This document shows, in pieces, positions 34,109 to 43,164 of a DNA stretch of 64,000 nucleotides. The first letter of the stretch is position 1; each line of letters begins with the position of its first letter. The notes under the pieces were generated by a model. The model was given only the letters and a program-made list of their open reading frames with translations, searched no databases and was not told the DNA's origin. Origin of the DNA: Opitutaceae bacterium (GTDB lineage Bacteria > Verrucomicrobiota > Verrucomicrobiia > Opitutales > Opitutaceae); contig JACKPU010000003.1 in assembly GCA_024233285.1 (NCBI GenBank), forward strand, positions 248,001-312,000, given 5' to 3'. Both the position numbers and the translations under genes were made by a program.

Positions 34109-35272
34109 ATGGCACGCGTTCACCCAGACGACACTCAAGGCCCGCGGTTCAGCTTGAATCCGGCGGCCATGATTGTCGTCTGCGCGGTGGGACTGACCAT
34201 TCTTGGGCTGACTATTCTCTTCAGCGCGAGCGCGGCATTTGTTCAGGGGCCGTATTATTACCTGGGCAAACAGTTGCTGGGCGTGGTGATGGCGACGGGA
34301 GTGTGCTACGTCACCAGCAAGGTGGATCTGGATTACGCGCGCCGCTACGTGTGGGTCGTGGCAGGCGTGATGGTTCTCCTGCTGGTGCTCGTGCTCATTC
34401 CGCATGTGGGAGTGGAGGTCAAAGGCAGTCGACGGTGGCTCGGCGTGGGCCCGGTGCGATTGCAGGTTTCGGAATTCGCCAAACTGGCGATGGTGTTCTG
34501 CCTCGCGCACTACCTCGCGATCAACCAGACGCGCATTGGCGAATTGAAGCGCGGTTACATTCTGCCGATCGGGATTGTGATGGGCTTTGCCGGCCTGATC
34601 ATTCTGCAGCCGGACTTCGGCACGGCGGCGCTCGTGGTTGCGGTCGGCATGGCGCTGTTGTTTCTCGCGGGCGCCAAGTGGCGTTACATTCTGCCCACCG
34701 TCGGCGCAGTGCTGATGGCGTTTGCGGTGCTCGTGATTCACAATCCGAACCGCCTGTATCGATTGACGGCGTTCCTTGATGTCGAAGGCAACAAACAGGC
34801 CGGCACGTATCAGTTGTATCAGGCGCTGGCGGCGTTCGCGGCGGGTGGCACCGACGGCGTGGGGTTGGGACAGGGACGGCAGCAGCTCAACTACCTGCCC
34901 GAAGCGCACACCGATTTCATTCTCGCGGTCGTGGCGGAAGAGCTCGGCCTGTGGTTCACGATGGGGATTGTCGTGGTTTTCCTCATCATCTTCATCGCCG
35001 GGCTGGTGCATCTGCGGCGCGCGCCCAATCTCTTTCAATTTCTGCTCGTGGCGGGTTGCGTGATGCTCATCTGCCTGCAGGCGATCATCAATCTCGGCGT
35101 GGTGACGGGAGTGTTTCCCACCAAGGGCATGTCGCTGCCCTTCATCAGTGCGGGGCTTTCGAATTTGCTGCTCATGTCCATGCTCATCGGCGTCATCATC
35201 AACACCCAGCGTGCCTGGCCGCGGGCCGGACTTTCGCGCAAACGACGCGCCATGCGGGAGGTGCTGGCGTGA
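34109..35272 (+). CDS. ftsW: Septal peptidoglycan glycosyltransferase FtsW
   Basis: A 387-residue SEDS-family membrane protein with about ten transmembrane segments. Recognisable pieces: LTILFSASA in the first helix, KGSRRWLGVGPVRLQVSEFAKL (split here by one residue run), the conserved LQPDFGTAALV, LPEAHTDFILAVVAEELG and the C-terminal KGMSLPFISAGLSNLL. SEDS proteins polymerise lipid II glycan strands together with a class B penicillin-binding protein, here the ftsI product. The stop overlaps the murG start by 4 nt. Confidence 0.96.
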   Translation: MARVHPDDTQGPRFSLNPAAMIVVCAVGLTILGLTILFSASAAFVQGPYYYLGKQLLGVVMATGVCYVTSKVDLDYARRYVWVVAGVMVLLLVLVLIPHVGVEVKGSRRWLGVGPVRLQVSEFAKLAMVFCLAHYLAINQTRIGELKRGYILPIGIVMGFAGLIILQPDFGTAALVVAVGMALLFLAGAKWRYILPTVGAVLMAFAVLVIHNPNRLYRLTAFLDVEGNKQAGTYQLYQALAAFAAGGTDGVGLGQGRQQLNYLPEAHTDFILAVVAEELGLWFTMGIVVVFLIIFIAGLVHLRRAPNLFQFLLVAGCVMLICLQAIINLGVVTGVFPTKGMSLPFISAGLSNLLLMSMLIGVIINTQRAWPRAGLSRKRRAMREVLA

Positions 35273-36399
35273 GCACGTGGTTGATCAGCTGCGGCGGCAC
35301 GGGCGGGCATCTGGCGCCGGGCATCGCTCTGGCCGAGGGTCTGACTGATCGCGGCCACCGGGTGACGCTGCTCATCAGCCACAAGAAAGTGGATGCGCGG
35401 CTGGTCGAAAAATACCCGCAGTTCACCTTTCTGCGCGTGCCGGGCACCGGCTTCGCCTGGAACCCGATCAAGCTGGCCGGCTTTCTGATTTCGCAGGCCA
35501 AGGGCTTTCTGTTCTGCCTGCGCCTGATCAACCGCGAGCAGCCGAATGGCGTGGTTGCGTTCGGCGGTTTCACGTCCGCCGGCGTGGCCCTCGCGGGTTG
35601 GCTGCGCAAAGTGCCCGTGGCCTTGCATGAATCCAATCGCGTGCCCGGCCTTGCGGTGCGCACGCTCGGGGGCCTGGCCAAGCGCGTTTATCTGCCGATC
35701 GGCGTGAAGCTCACCAGCGTGCGCGCCCGCCATATCCGCCATGTGGGCATGCCCGTGCGGCGCGAAATCAATCCCGTGTCGCGCGCGGATGCCTGTCACA
35801 AACTCGGCTTGTCGCCGTCCCAGTGTGTGCTGGTGGTCTTTGGCGGCAGTCAAGGCTCGGGTCCGCTGAACGATTGGGTGCAGGCGCATCTGCCCGCGCT
35901 CGCGGCCGAAGGGGTGCAAGTTTACTGCGTGACCGGTCCCGGCAAGGGCGAAGCCGCCACGGTCGAGCACCCGGTGGCGGCCGGCGGGACCGTGAAATCG
36001 ATCTTCGTGCCGTTCTGTGATGACGTGGCGACCCTGCTTTCCGCCGCCGATCTGGTGGTTTCGCGGGCGGGGGCGGGCACGATCGCCGAACTGATTCGCT
36101 GCGCGACGCCGGCGATCCTGGTGCCTTATCCGCATGCGGCCGACGATCATCAGCGCGCGAATGCCGCGTTCTTCGAACGGCAGGGCGGTGGATTTGTCGT
36201 GGATCAAATCCATCTCGACCGGATGCAAAGCGAGGTGCTCGATACGGTTTTTAACGACTGGTTGCTGCGTCGGTTCCGCGCGAACCTCCAGCGCATGGAC
36301 CGGGAAAATCCGTTGCAGCTCATGCTCTCCGATCTGGAAGAGCTGGCCAACGCTTCGCTGCCGCCGCCAACGTCCTGCGAAAGGCCTGCCTCGGCATGA
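35269..36399 (+). CDS. murG: UDP-GlcNAc:lipid I N-acetylglucosaminyltransferase MurG
   Basis: The GTG at 35269 overlaps the ftsW stop and gives 376 residues; longer in-frame reading lies within ftsW. The enzyme makes lipid II at the inner face of the membrane. Motifs: ISCGGTGGHLAPGIALAEGL, GFGGFTSAG-like AFGGFTSAGVALAG, LHESNRVPGLAVR, VFGGSQGSGPLNDW, VSRAGAGTIAELIRCATPAILVP (fits the UDP-GlcNAc site) and HAADDHQRANAAFF. All are in normal order. The gene overlaps the murC-murB fusion by 4 nt. Confidence 0.96.
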   Translation: MSTWLISCGGTGGHLAPGIALAEGLTDRGHRVTLLISHKKVDARLVEKYPQFTFLRVPGTGFAWNPIKLAGFLISQAKGFLFCLRLINREQPNGVVAFGGFTSAGVALAGWLRKVPVALHESNRVPGLAVRTLGGLAKRVYLPIGVKLTSVRARHIRHVGMPVRREINPVSRADACHKLGLSPSQCVLVVFGGSQGSGPLNDWVQAHLPALAAEGVQVYCVTGPGKGEAATVEHPVAAGGTVKSIFVPFCDDVATLLSAADLVVSRAGAGTIAELIRCATPAILVPYPHAADDHQRANAAFFERQGGGFVVDQIHLDRMQSEVLDTVFNDWLLRRFRANLQRMDRENPLQLMLSDLEELANASLPPPTSCERPASA

Positions 36400-38687
36400 A
36401 TGCACGGTCTTTGTTTGGACAGGAAGTGGCGCGGATTCATTGCGTCGGCGTCGGCGGCATGGGCTTGGCCCCGTTGGCAATTTATCTGGCCCGCAGCGGA
36501 TGGAACGTGACGGGCGAGGACGATGCACCGACTCCTGAGGTTGCGGCATTGCTGAATGACCACGGCGTGACGTTGTCGGATTTGCCCGCTGATTGTGATT
36601 TGCTGGTGATCTCATCTGCCATTGCGCCGCGTCACACGACCGTGCAGGCGGCGGCAAAACGGGGTCTGCCTGTGGTGCGGCGTGGCGAAATGCTCGCCGA
36701 GGTGGTGAAAGGCAAAAAACTCGTCGCGGTCTGCGGATCGCACGGGAAAACCACAACGAGCACGATGCTGGCCGCGGCGCTGCATGCCGCAGGTTTTGGC
36801 GCGGGTTACGTGCTGGGCGGGTTGCCCGCGCGCGGCGGATTTCCGCCGGCGTCGGTTGGAGCGAATGATTGGGTGGTGGCAGAGATCGACGAGAGCGACG
36901 GCACGATCGCGCACTTTTCCCCCGAACTTACCCTGACGGTGAATCTCGATTGGGATCATGTGGATCACTACCGGCGCGCCGAGGATTTGGGCGCGGCCTT
37001 TGGAGGACTGTTCGCCCGCACGCAGGGCGCGGTGCTGGTCAATCAAGGGTGCGAACTTTCGCGTGGAATCGCGGCCGCGGCCGTGCCGGGGCGGGTGCAC
37101 ACTTTCGGCCCGGGCGGGGATTTTGCGAGTGAGGTTTCCGCGGATGATGCCGCGGGCATGACCCTGCAGCTCGGCGGTAAATTTCAAATCGCGACCGCGC
37201 AGGTGCGGGCGCACGGCCGATTCAACGCCCTCAACGCCACGGCTGCGCTCGCGGCGGTGCAATTGATGGGCGCTTCGCTGCAATCGGATTTGTTGGCCAC
37301 GTTCCCCGGGGTGCGCCGCCGGCAGACCGTGCTTTCGACGCTCGGCGACGTGCGCGTGATCGAAGACTACGCGCATCACCCGTCGGAAATTCGCGCCTTG
37401 CTGGCCGAGCTGCGGCGCGAGCGTGGCGGGACGGGACGGCTGGTCACGATTTTTCAACCGCATCGCTTCAGCCGCACCGCCCAGTTCAAGATCGGCTTTG
37501 CCGAGGCCCTGCAGGCGGCGGATGACATCATGCTGCTCGAGGTTTACGGGGCGGGCGAGGCGCCCGTGGCAGGCGGCTCGACGGCGGATTTGCTGAAGGA
37601 ATTCTCTGCGGGCCGCGCCCGCCATTTCGCGGCCGATGCCGATCTGTTCGCGTCCTTGGATGCGGCGATTCGTCCCGGTGATTGCGTCGCGTTTGTCGGC
37701 GCGGGCAGCATTGATCGGAAGGCGCGCGCCTGGCTGGCGCAGCGGCACCGCAACTTTTGGGATCGTTTCGCCGACAATGCGCGCCTGCGCATTTCCGCGG
37801 CGAGCAAACTGACGCGCGAGGAACCGCTGGCCAACAAGACCACCATGCGCGTGGGGGGCGCGGCGCGCGTTTACGCCGAGCCGGTGGACATTGCCGACTT
37901 GCAGGGGCTGTTGCGGATGGCGCGTGAACAGGGCGTGCCTGTGCTGCCGTTGGGCCGCGGTTCCAATCTCATCATCGCGGACGAGGGCGTGGACGCGCTC
38001 GTGATCTCGCTGGGACATGCGCGCTGGGCGACGTTTGAACCGCGCGGCGCCGACCGGGTCTGGGTGGGCGCGGGATTGCGGCTGAAAAATCTCTGCGGGC
38101 TTGCGGCCAAGGCAGGTCTGACCGGGTTCGAGTTTCTCGAAGGAATCCCTGGCAACGTCGGCGGTGCGCTGCGGATGAACGCCGGTGCCATGGGCGGCTG
38201 GATGTTCGATGTGGTCGAGGAAGTGCAATTCGTCACCCTGCAGGGCGAGGTTGTCACCCGACGCAAGGAAGACATGCAGGTGACCTACCGGCATTGCGCG
38301 GATTTGGATCATGCGATCGCGCTCGGTGCGCTTCTGCGGCCCGCGGCGGCCAGCGATGCCGACTCGGTCAACCGCCAGATTGATGTTTACCGGCGCAAAC
38401 GTCAGGAGTCCCAGCCGCGCGAACCCAGCGCGGGGTGCATTTTCAAAAATCCCGAGGGCAATTCGGCGGGCCGCTTGATCGACCAAACCGGTTTGAAAGG
38501 CCTGCGGGTGGGGGATGCCGAGGTCTCGCCGGTGCACGCGAACTTTATCGTGAATCGCGGCGGCGCGAGCGGGGCTGATGTGCTCGGATTGGTTCGGGCG
38601 GTGCGAAACCGTGTGCAGGCGGCGCATGGCGTCCTGCTGGAACCAGAGGCGCAGCTCTTCGGCAAAACGTGGGAGGAAGTTTTATGA
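36396..38687 (+). CDS. murC-murB: MurC-MurB fusion: UDP-MurNAc:L-Ala ligase and UDP-enolpyruvyl-GlcNAc reductase
   Basis: A 763-residue two-enzyme protein. Residues 1 to about 450 are MurC: IHCVGVGGMGLAPLA, ATP loop CGSHGKTTTSTML, EIDESDGTIAHF, VIEDYAHHPSEI. Residues about 451-763 are MurB: TTMRVGGAARVYAEP, PLGRGSNLIIADEG and GFEFLEGIPGNVGGAL (FAD binding), then SAGCIFKNP, where Cys681 stands at the place of the usual catalytic Ser proton donor; some MurB groups use Cys here. MurB makes UDP-MurNAc and MurC adds L-Ala, so the fusion couples consecutive steps, in reverse order along the chain. Such fusions are known in Verrucomicrobiota. ATGA overlaps join both neighbours. Confidence 0.95.
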   Translation: MNARSLFGQEVARIHCVGVGGMGLAPLAIYLARSGWNVTGEDDAPTPEVAALLNDHGVTLSDLPADCDLLVISSAIAPRHTTVQAAAKRGLPVVRRGEMLAEVVKGKKLVAVCGSHGKTTTSTMLAAALHAAGFGAGYVLGGLPARGGFPPASVGANDWVVAEIDESDGTIAHFSPELTLTVNLDWDHVDHYRRAEDLGAAFGGLFARTQGAVLVNQGCELSRGIAAAAVPGRVHTFGPGGDFASEVSADDAAGMTLQLGGKFQIATAQVRAHGRFNALNATAALAAVQLMGASLQSDLLATFPGVRRRQTVLSTLGDVRVIEDYAHHPSEIRALLAELRRERGGTGRLVTIFQPHRFSRTAQFKIGFAEALQAADDIMLLEVYGAGEAPVAGGSTADLLKEFSAGRARHFAADADLFASLDAAIRPGDCVAFVGAGSIDRKARAWLAQRHRNFWDRFADNARLRISAASKLTREEPLANKTTMRVGGAARVYAEPVDIADLQGLLRMAREQGVPVLPLGRGSNLIIADEGVDALVISLGHARWATFEPRGADRVWVGAGLRLKNLCGLAAKAGLTGFEFLEGIPGNVGGALRMNAGAMGGWMFDVVEEVQFVTLQGEVVTRRKEDMQVTYRHCADLDHAIALGALLRPAAASDADSVNRQIDVYRRKRQESQPREPSAGCIFKNPEGNSAGRLIDQTGLKGLRVGDAEVSPVHANFIVNRGGASGADVLGLVRAVRNRVQAAHGVLLEPEAQLFGKTWEEVL

Positions 38688-39622
38688 AAAAACCCGTGAT
38701 TGCGGTGTTGGCGGGCGGGGTTTCGGCGGAACGCGAAGTGTCGCTGGGCTCGGGTCGCGCCTGCGCCCTGGCGTTGAGCCGTTCGTTTCCGACCTGCCTG
38801 ATCGACGTGAAGACGCCGGCGCTCCCCGCCGGACTGGATCGCGCCGGCATGGTGGTGTTCTCCACGCTGCACGGCACCTTTGGCGAAGACGGTCAGATGC
38901 AACGCCTGCTGGACGAAGCCGGGATTCACTACGCCGGTTGCGATGCGGCAAGCAGCGCGTTGACGATGGACAAGACGCAGACGAAGGCCGCCGCGTCCAA
39001 AGTCGGGGTGGCCGGCGCCAAACAACACCTGTTCAAGGCGACCGAAAAGCCGGCCCCGACCGGGATCGTCGCGTCACTCGGATCGAATCTGGTGCTCAAA
39101 CCAAATGCGGAGGGCAGCAGCGTCGGCCTGACTTTGATTGCGAACGAAGCCGAGTTGGCGGCCGCCTTGGCCAAAGTGACGGCCGGCACCTGGATGCTCG
39201 AACAACGCATCATGGGGCGCGAACTCTCCATCGGGGTGCTCAACGGCAAGGCGATGGGCGTGGTCGAAATCCGGCCGAAGTCCGGCGTTTATGATTACGC
39301 CAGCAAATACACGAAGGGACTGACCGAGTATCTCGCCCCGGCGCCGCTGGATGGAACCGCGACCCGGCTCGTGCAAGAATCGGCCGAAAAAGCCTACGCG
39401 GCTTGCGGTTGCCGTGACTACGCGCGGGTTGATTTCATTCTTTCTGCAAACGGCACGCTTTATTTGCTCGAAATCAACACGCTCCCCGGCATGAAAGAAA
39501 CCAGTTTGCTGCCGATGAGCGCACAGTGTGTGGGACTGGATTTCACGGCGTTGGTTCGGGAACTGGTCATGCCTGCTGTGCAACGTTTCAATCTGGCAAC
39601 CGCATCCGCAAAATCCTCGTGA
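38684..39622 (+). CDS. ddl: D-alanine--D-alanine ligase
   Basis: The ATG at 38684, with GGAGGA 8 nt upstream and overlapping the murC-murB stop, gives 312 residues. It is an ATP-grasp enzyme that makes the D-Ala-D-Ala used by MurF. Motifs: VLAGGVSAEREVSLGSG, HGTFGEDGQMQRLLD, YAGCDAASSALTMDK, KPNAEGSSVGLT, and the metal-binding LLEINTLPGMKETSLLP. All standard catalytic regions are present. The stop overlaps the ftsQ GTG. Confidence 0.95.
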   Translation: MKKPVIAVLAGGVSAEREVSLGSGRACALALSRSFPTCLIDVKTPALPAGLDRAGMVVFSTLHGTFGEDGQMQRLLDEAGIHYAGCDAASSALTMDKTQTKAAASKVGVAGAKQHLFKATEKPAPTGIVASLGSNLVLKPNAEGSSVGLTLIANEAELAAALAKVTAGTWMLEQRIMGRELSIGVLNGKAMGVVEIRPKSGVYDYASKYTKGLTEYLAPAPLDGTATRLVQESAEKAYAACGCRDYARVDFILSANGTLYLLEINTLPGMKETSLLPMSAQCVGLDFTALVRELVMPAVQRFNLATASAKSS

Positions 39623-40620
39623 GCAAGTCGAACCTCAACCCCGATCTGGCCCGTTCGTGGCGCGAAATCCCGCAGCAGGTCAAACCGCGGGCGATGTCGC
39701 GCGGCGGTCGTCGTCGCGTCATGCAGGCATTCGTGCGCAGCACCTTGGTATTGCTCGCCGTGGCCGTGCTGCTCGGCGGGGTGTATTTTTTCACCGAGAT
39801 GATGCAGGGCGACACCCGCACGCTCGCCCGCGCCGTCAATGCCGTGCCGGTCAAGGAGGTCGCACTGCGCACCGATGGCGTGCTCGATCAAGCGTGGATC
39901 ATGCGCACGCTCGCCATGCCGCCGAAGGCGACGTTGATGGATTTGGACATCGGTCAATTGCACGACCGGCTGCTGGCCGATCCGCAAGTGCGATCCGCCA
40001 CGGTATCGCGCAAATTTCCCGCGACCCTCGAAGTCAGCCTCGCCGAGCGATCACCCGTGGCGTTGGTCAACGCCAAGATCGGCAACGAGGCCCCGCGGCC
40101 CTATCTCGTGGCGCGCGATGGCACGGTTTATCGCGGCAGCGGCTACGATCAGGCGACGCTGGCGGCGCTGCCTTGGCTCGATGGCGTGAAATTGCGTTTG
40201 GCTGGCGATCACTTTGAGCCCATTCGCGGCATGAATGCGGTGGCGGACTTGCTGGCCACGGCGCGCAACGAGGCGCCGCATCTCTATCACACGTGGAAGG
40301 TGATTTCATTGGAACGCCTCGAAAGCGACGCAGAGATTCACGTCCGCGCGACCAACATCGAAAAGGTCATTTTCAGCGCACGTTCGTCCGGCGATTTCCT
40401 GCGCCAGATCGCGCAGCTCGATGTGCTGCTGGATTCGGTGCATGCGGCGGAGGACCAGCCGGTCGACGAAATCAACCTGGCGGTCGGCCGCATGATTGAC
40501 GGCCGCATTCAGGTGCCCGTCACGTTCAAGGATCCGCTGGCCGTGCCCGCCCGCGCCCCGGCCGCCGCACCAACGAATTCTTTTTTCAAAACCAATCGTC
40601 CCGCCTCCCGTGAGCTCTAG
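39619..40620 (+). CDS. ftsQ: Division protein FtsQ
   Basis: From the GTG overlapping the ddl stop the protein has 333 residues. It has a basic cytoplasmic end (SRGGRRRVMQAF), one transmembrane segment at about residues 38-58, a POTRA domain (LMDLDIGQLHDRLLADPQVRSA, ATLEVSLAERSPVALV) and the FtsQ beta domain. The C-terminal 25 residues are Ala/Pro-rich. FtsQ links early and late divisome proteins in the inner membrane. Sequence is divergent but order and topology fit well. Confidence 0.9.
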   Translation: MSKSNLNPDLARSWREIPQQVKPRAMSRGGRRRVMQAFVRSTLVLLAVAVLLGGVYFFTEMMQGDTRTLARAVNAVPVKEVALRTDGVLDQAWIMRTLAMPPKATLMDLDIGQLHDRLLADPQVRSATVSRKFPATLEVSLAERSPVALVNAKIGNEAPRPYLVARDGTVYRGSGYDQATLAALPWLDGVKLRLAGDHFEPIRGMNAVADLLATARNEAPHLYHTWKVISLERLESDAEIHVRATNIEKVIFSARSSGDFLRQIAQLDVLLDSVHAAEDQPVDEINLAVGRMIDGRIQVPVTFKDPLAVPARAPAAAPTNSFFKTNRPASREL

Positions 40621-41824
40621 CCCCCACTTCATCGGTGCCGTCGAAATCGGCACGTCCAAGGTAACCGTCCTGATCGGTGAATACACCGGTCGCGAACTCG
40701 CCATCATCGGCCGCGGCGAATGCCAGTCGCGCGGCGTGATCAAGGGCGCCGTGGTCGATTACAAGGCCGCGAGCGAATGCACGCACAGCGCCTTGGAGTC
40801 GGCCGAACGCGAGGCCGGCGAGCGCATCGACACGGTGTTTCTCGCGCAAACCGGCGGGCACCTCGAAGGGTTCTACAACGAGGCCGCCGTGAATGTGAAG
40901 GCGGCGGACAACATGATCTCCAGCGACGATATTCGCACGGTCTGCGATCTCGCCCGCGCCAAGGAGCTGCCGCAAAACCGCATGGTCGTGCATCACATCC
41001 GCCGGCCGTTTCGCGTGGACGGTCGCTTGGTGCCGACCTCGCCCGAGCACTTGGTCGGTCAGCGCCTCGAAGTCGGTTACTGGACGGTGCATGGCCAGGA
41101 GCAGCGACTGGCGGACACGATTCACGTCATCCGCGGTTTCAATCTCGAGGTAGGCGAGCTGGTGCTCTCGAGCCTCGCTTCGGGTCACATGGTGACCACG
41201 CCCGAGGAACGGCACCACGGCGTGCTGGCGATCGACATCGGCGCGGGCACGACCGATTTCGTGCTCTATCGCGACGGTGTGCCGCACACGACCGGCGTCG
41301 TGCCGGTGGGTGGCACGCACTTGACCAACGACCTGAGCATCGGCCTGCGCTTGAAGGAAGGCGACGCTGAGAAGATCAAACTCCGGTGCGGCCGCGCCAA
41401 TGTGCAATGCCGCGACAAATCCGAAAAGGTCTGGCTCGACGGCAACTATTCGATCGGCGACCGGCAGTTCTCGCGCCATGCGATTGAGCAGATCACCACG
41501 GCGCGCACCTGGGAAATCCTTGAGGTCGTTCGCAAGAAGCTCGGTGGTGCCTTCACGCCCGAATCGTGCAACGCCGGCGTGGTCTTGACCGGCGGCACCG
41601 CGAAATTACCCGGCATCGCCGAGGCCGCGGCCAAGGTTTTCAACACCCCGGTGCATCTCGGCGAAGCGCCGGCCTGGGTGGCCGAAAACCTGCGTGATCC
41701 CGGCTACAACACTGCGCTGGGCCTGCTCTATTACGGCGTGCAGGTGCACAGCGAACGGCTGGGCGCCCCGCGTCGCCGCGGCGGATTCCTGCAAAGCTTC
41801 ACCCGTCTCTTCGCCAATTCCTGA
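40610..41824 (+). CDS. ftsA: Division protein FtsA
   Basis: The GTG at 40610 overlaps ftsQ by 11 nt and gives 404 residues beginning just before FIGAVEIGTSKVTVLIGEY, the normal FtsA start; longer frames lie within ftsQ. It is an actin-like ATPase that anchors FtsZ to the membrane. The ATP-binding segments AVEIGTSKV, LAIDIGAGTTDFVLY and VVLTGGTAKLPGI are present, and the SHS2 region lies at residues about 85-165. The end (GGFLQSFTRLFANS) could be the amphipathic membrane-targeting helix. Confidence 0.95.
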   Translation: MSSSPHFIGAVEIGTSKVTVLIGEYTGRELAIIGRGECQSRGVIKGAVVDYKAASECTHSALESAEREAGERIDTVFLAQTGGHLEGFYNEAAVNVKAADNMISSDDIRTVCDLARAKELPQNRMVVHHIRRPFRVDGRLVPTSPEHLVGQRLEVGYWTVHGQEQRLADTIHVIRGFNLEVGELVLSSLASGHMVTTPEERHHGVLAIDIGAGTTDFVLYRDGVPHTTGVVPVGGTHLTNDLSIGLRLKEGDAEKIKLRCGRANVQCRDKSEKVWLDGNYSIGDRQFSRHAIEQITTARTWEILEVVRKKLGGAFTPESCNAGVVLTGGTAKLPGIAEAAAKVFNTPVHLGEAPAWVAENLRDPGYNTALGLLYYGVQVHSERLGAPRRRGGFLQSFTRLFANS

Positions 41825-41829
41825 GCGCC

Positions 41830-43107
41830 ATGAATCTCAACGAACTGCCCCTTCAGCCGACTGTCACCCCCGGCGATCCGAATATCACGATCAAACTGGT
41901 CGGGGTCGGCGGTGCGGGCTCCAACGCGGTCGATCGTCTCAAGATGGAAGGCTTGGAGCGCCTGCATCTCGCGGTGATGAACACCGACTCACAGGCACTG
42001 GCCAGCTCGCCGGTGCAGGAAAAAGTCCTGCTTGGCATGGGTGTCACCCGCGGCTTGGGGGCGGGTGGTGACCCGGAGCTGGGGCGCGAGGCGGCCGAGA
42101 CGGATCGCGAAAAGATCAGCAAGGTGGTCGAAGGTTGCGATTTGGTGTTCCTGATCGCCGGCATGGGCGGCGGCACCGGCAGCGGCGCGGCTCCGACCGT
42201 GGCGGAAATCGCCTCGGAATCCGGTGCGCTCGTCATCGCGTTTGTGACCATGCCATTCAGTTTCGAAGGTGGCCGCCGTTTGAAGCAGGCCGAAGAGGGC
42301 CTGCAGGCGCTGCGCCGGGTCTGCGATGCGGTCATCCCGCTTCCCAATGACATTTTGCTGCAGGAAGGCGCCGATGATGCCACCGTGCTCGACGCGTTTG
42401 CGCAGGCCGACGAATGGATTGGTCGCGGCGTGAAGTCACTGTGGACGATGCTGTTCAAAACCGGGCTCATCAACCTCGACTTCACCGCGCTGCAGCAGGC
42501 CTTCCAGCATCGCGGCGGCAAGACGCTCTTCGGCCTCGGCGAAGGCGCCGGCGAGAACGCGGCGGCGGATGCCATCGCCAGCCTGAAACTTTGTCCCTTG
42601 CTGCACACGCCGGAGTTCGCCCGCAAGGCGGACCGGTTGCTCGTCAACATCACCGGCGGCGCGGGCCTGACCCTGCCGCGCGTCAACGAGCTGATGAACG
42701 AGATCACCGAGCAGTTTGGCCGCAATTCCCACATCATCATGGGGGCGGTGATCGACGAGGACATGCGCGATCGCATCCAGATTTGCGTCATCGGCACGAG
42801 CGACATGGGTGGTCGTGCCGTCAGTGTGCGCCGTCCGCTGCCGGCGGCCCGCCATACGACCGCGCCGCGCGAAATGGCCCGCCCGCCTGCCAGCGCTCCG
42901 GAACTTGAACTTGCCGGCATGCCCGCCAAGGAGCCGACCGCCGCCTCGACCAAGGCGCCCCTGCCCAAATCCACCGCTCAGGATGAGTTCGGTTTTGGCG
43001 AAATCGAAAGCCGCGGCTACTTTGAAAAGACCGACCGCAACCTGTTCGACGGCCAGGACCTCGACGTGCCGACCTACCTGCGCAAAGGGATCAAAATTAC
43101 GCTTTAG
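41830..43107 (+). CDS. ftsZ: Division GTPase FtsZ with altered T7 loop
   Basis: A 425-residue tubulin homologue that forms the Z-ring. The GTP site is standard: VGGAGSNAVDRL, GMGGGTGSGAAP (tubulin signature) and MPFSFEGGRR. The T7 loop, which completes the neighbour's GTPase site, reads NLDFTAL (Asn215-Leu221): the first Asp (217) is present, but the second, expected at 220, is Ala. A Pro/Ala-rich linker (about 335-395) leads to the C-terminal peptide DVPTYLRKGIK, which binds FtsA and others. It follows ftsA by 5 nt. Confidence 0.95.
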   Translation: MNLNELPLQPTVTPGDPNITIKLVGVGGAGSNAVDRLKMEGLERLHLAVMNTDSQALASSPVQEKVLLGMGVTRGLGAGGDPELGREAAETDREKISKVVEGCDLVFLIAGMGGGTGSGAAPTVAEIASESGALVIAFVTMPFSFEGGRRLKQAEEGLQALRRVCDAVIPLPNDILLQEGADDATVLDAFAQADEWIGRGVKSLWTMLFKTGLINLDFTALQQAFQHRGGKTLFGLGEGAGENAAADAIASLKLCPLLHTPEFARKADRLLVNITGGAGLTLPRVNELMNEITEQFGRNSHIIMGAVIDEDMRDRIQICVIGTSDMGGRAVSVRRPLPAARHTTAPREMARPPASAPELELAGMPAKEPTAASTKAPLPKSTAQDEFGFGEIESRGYFEKTDRNLFDGQDLDVPTYLRKGIKITL

Positions 43108-43164
43108 ACCGGGTGGCAGAATACCCCTCTTGGCAAAGGTGAGGCGTTCTGCATCCTTGGGTGC

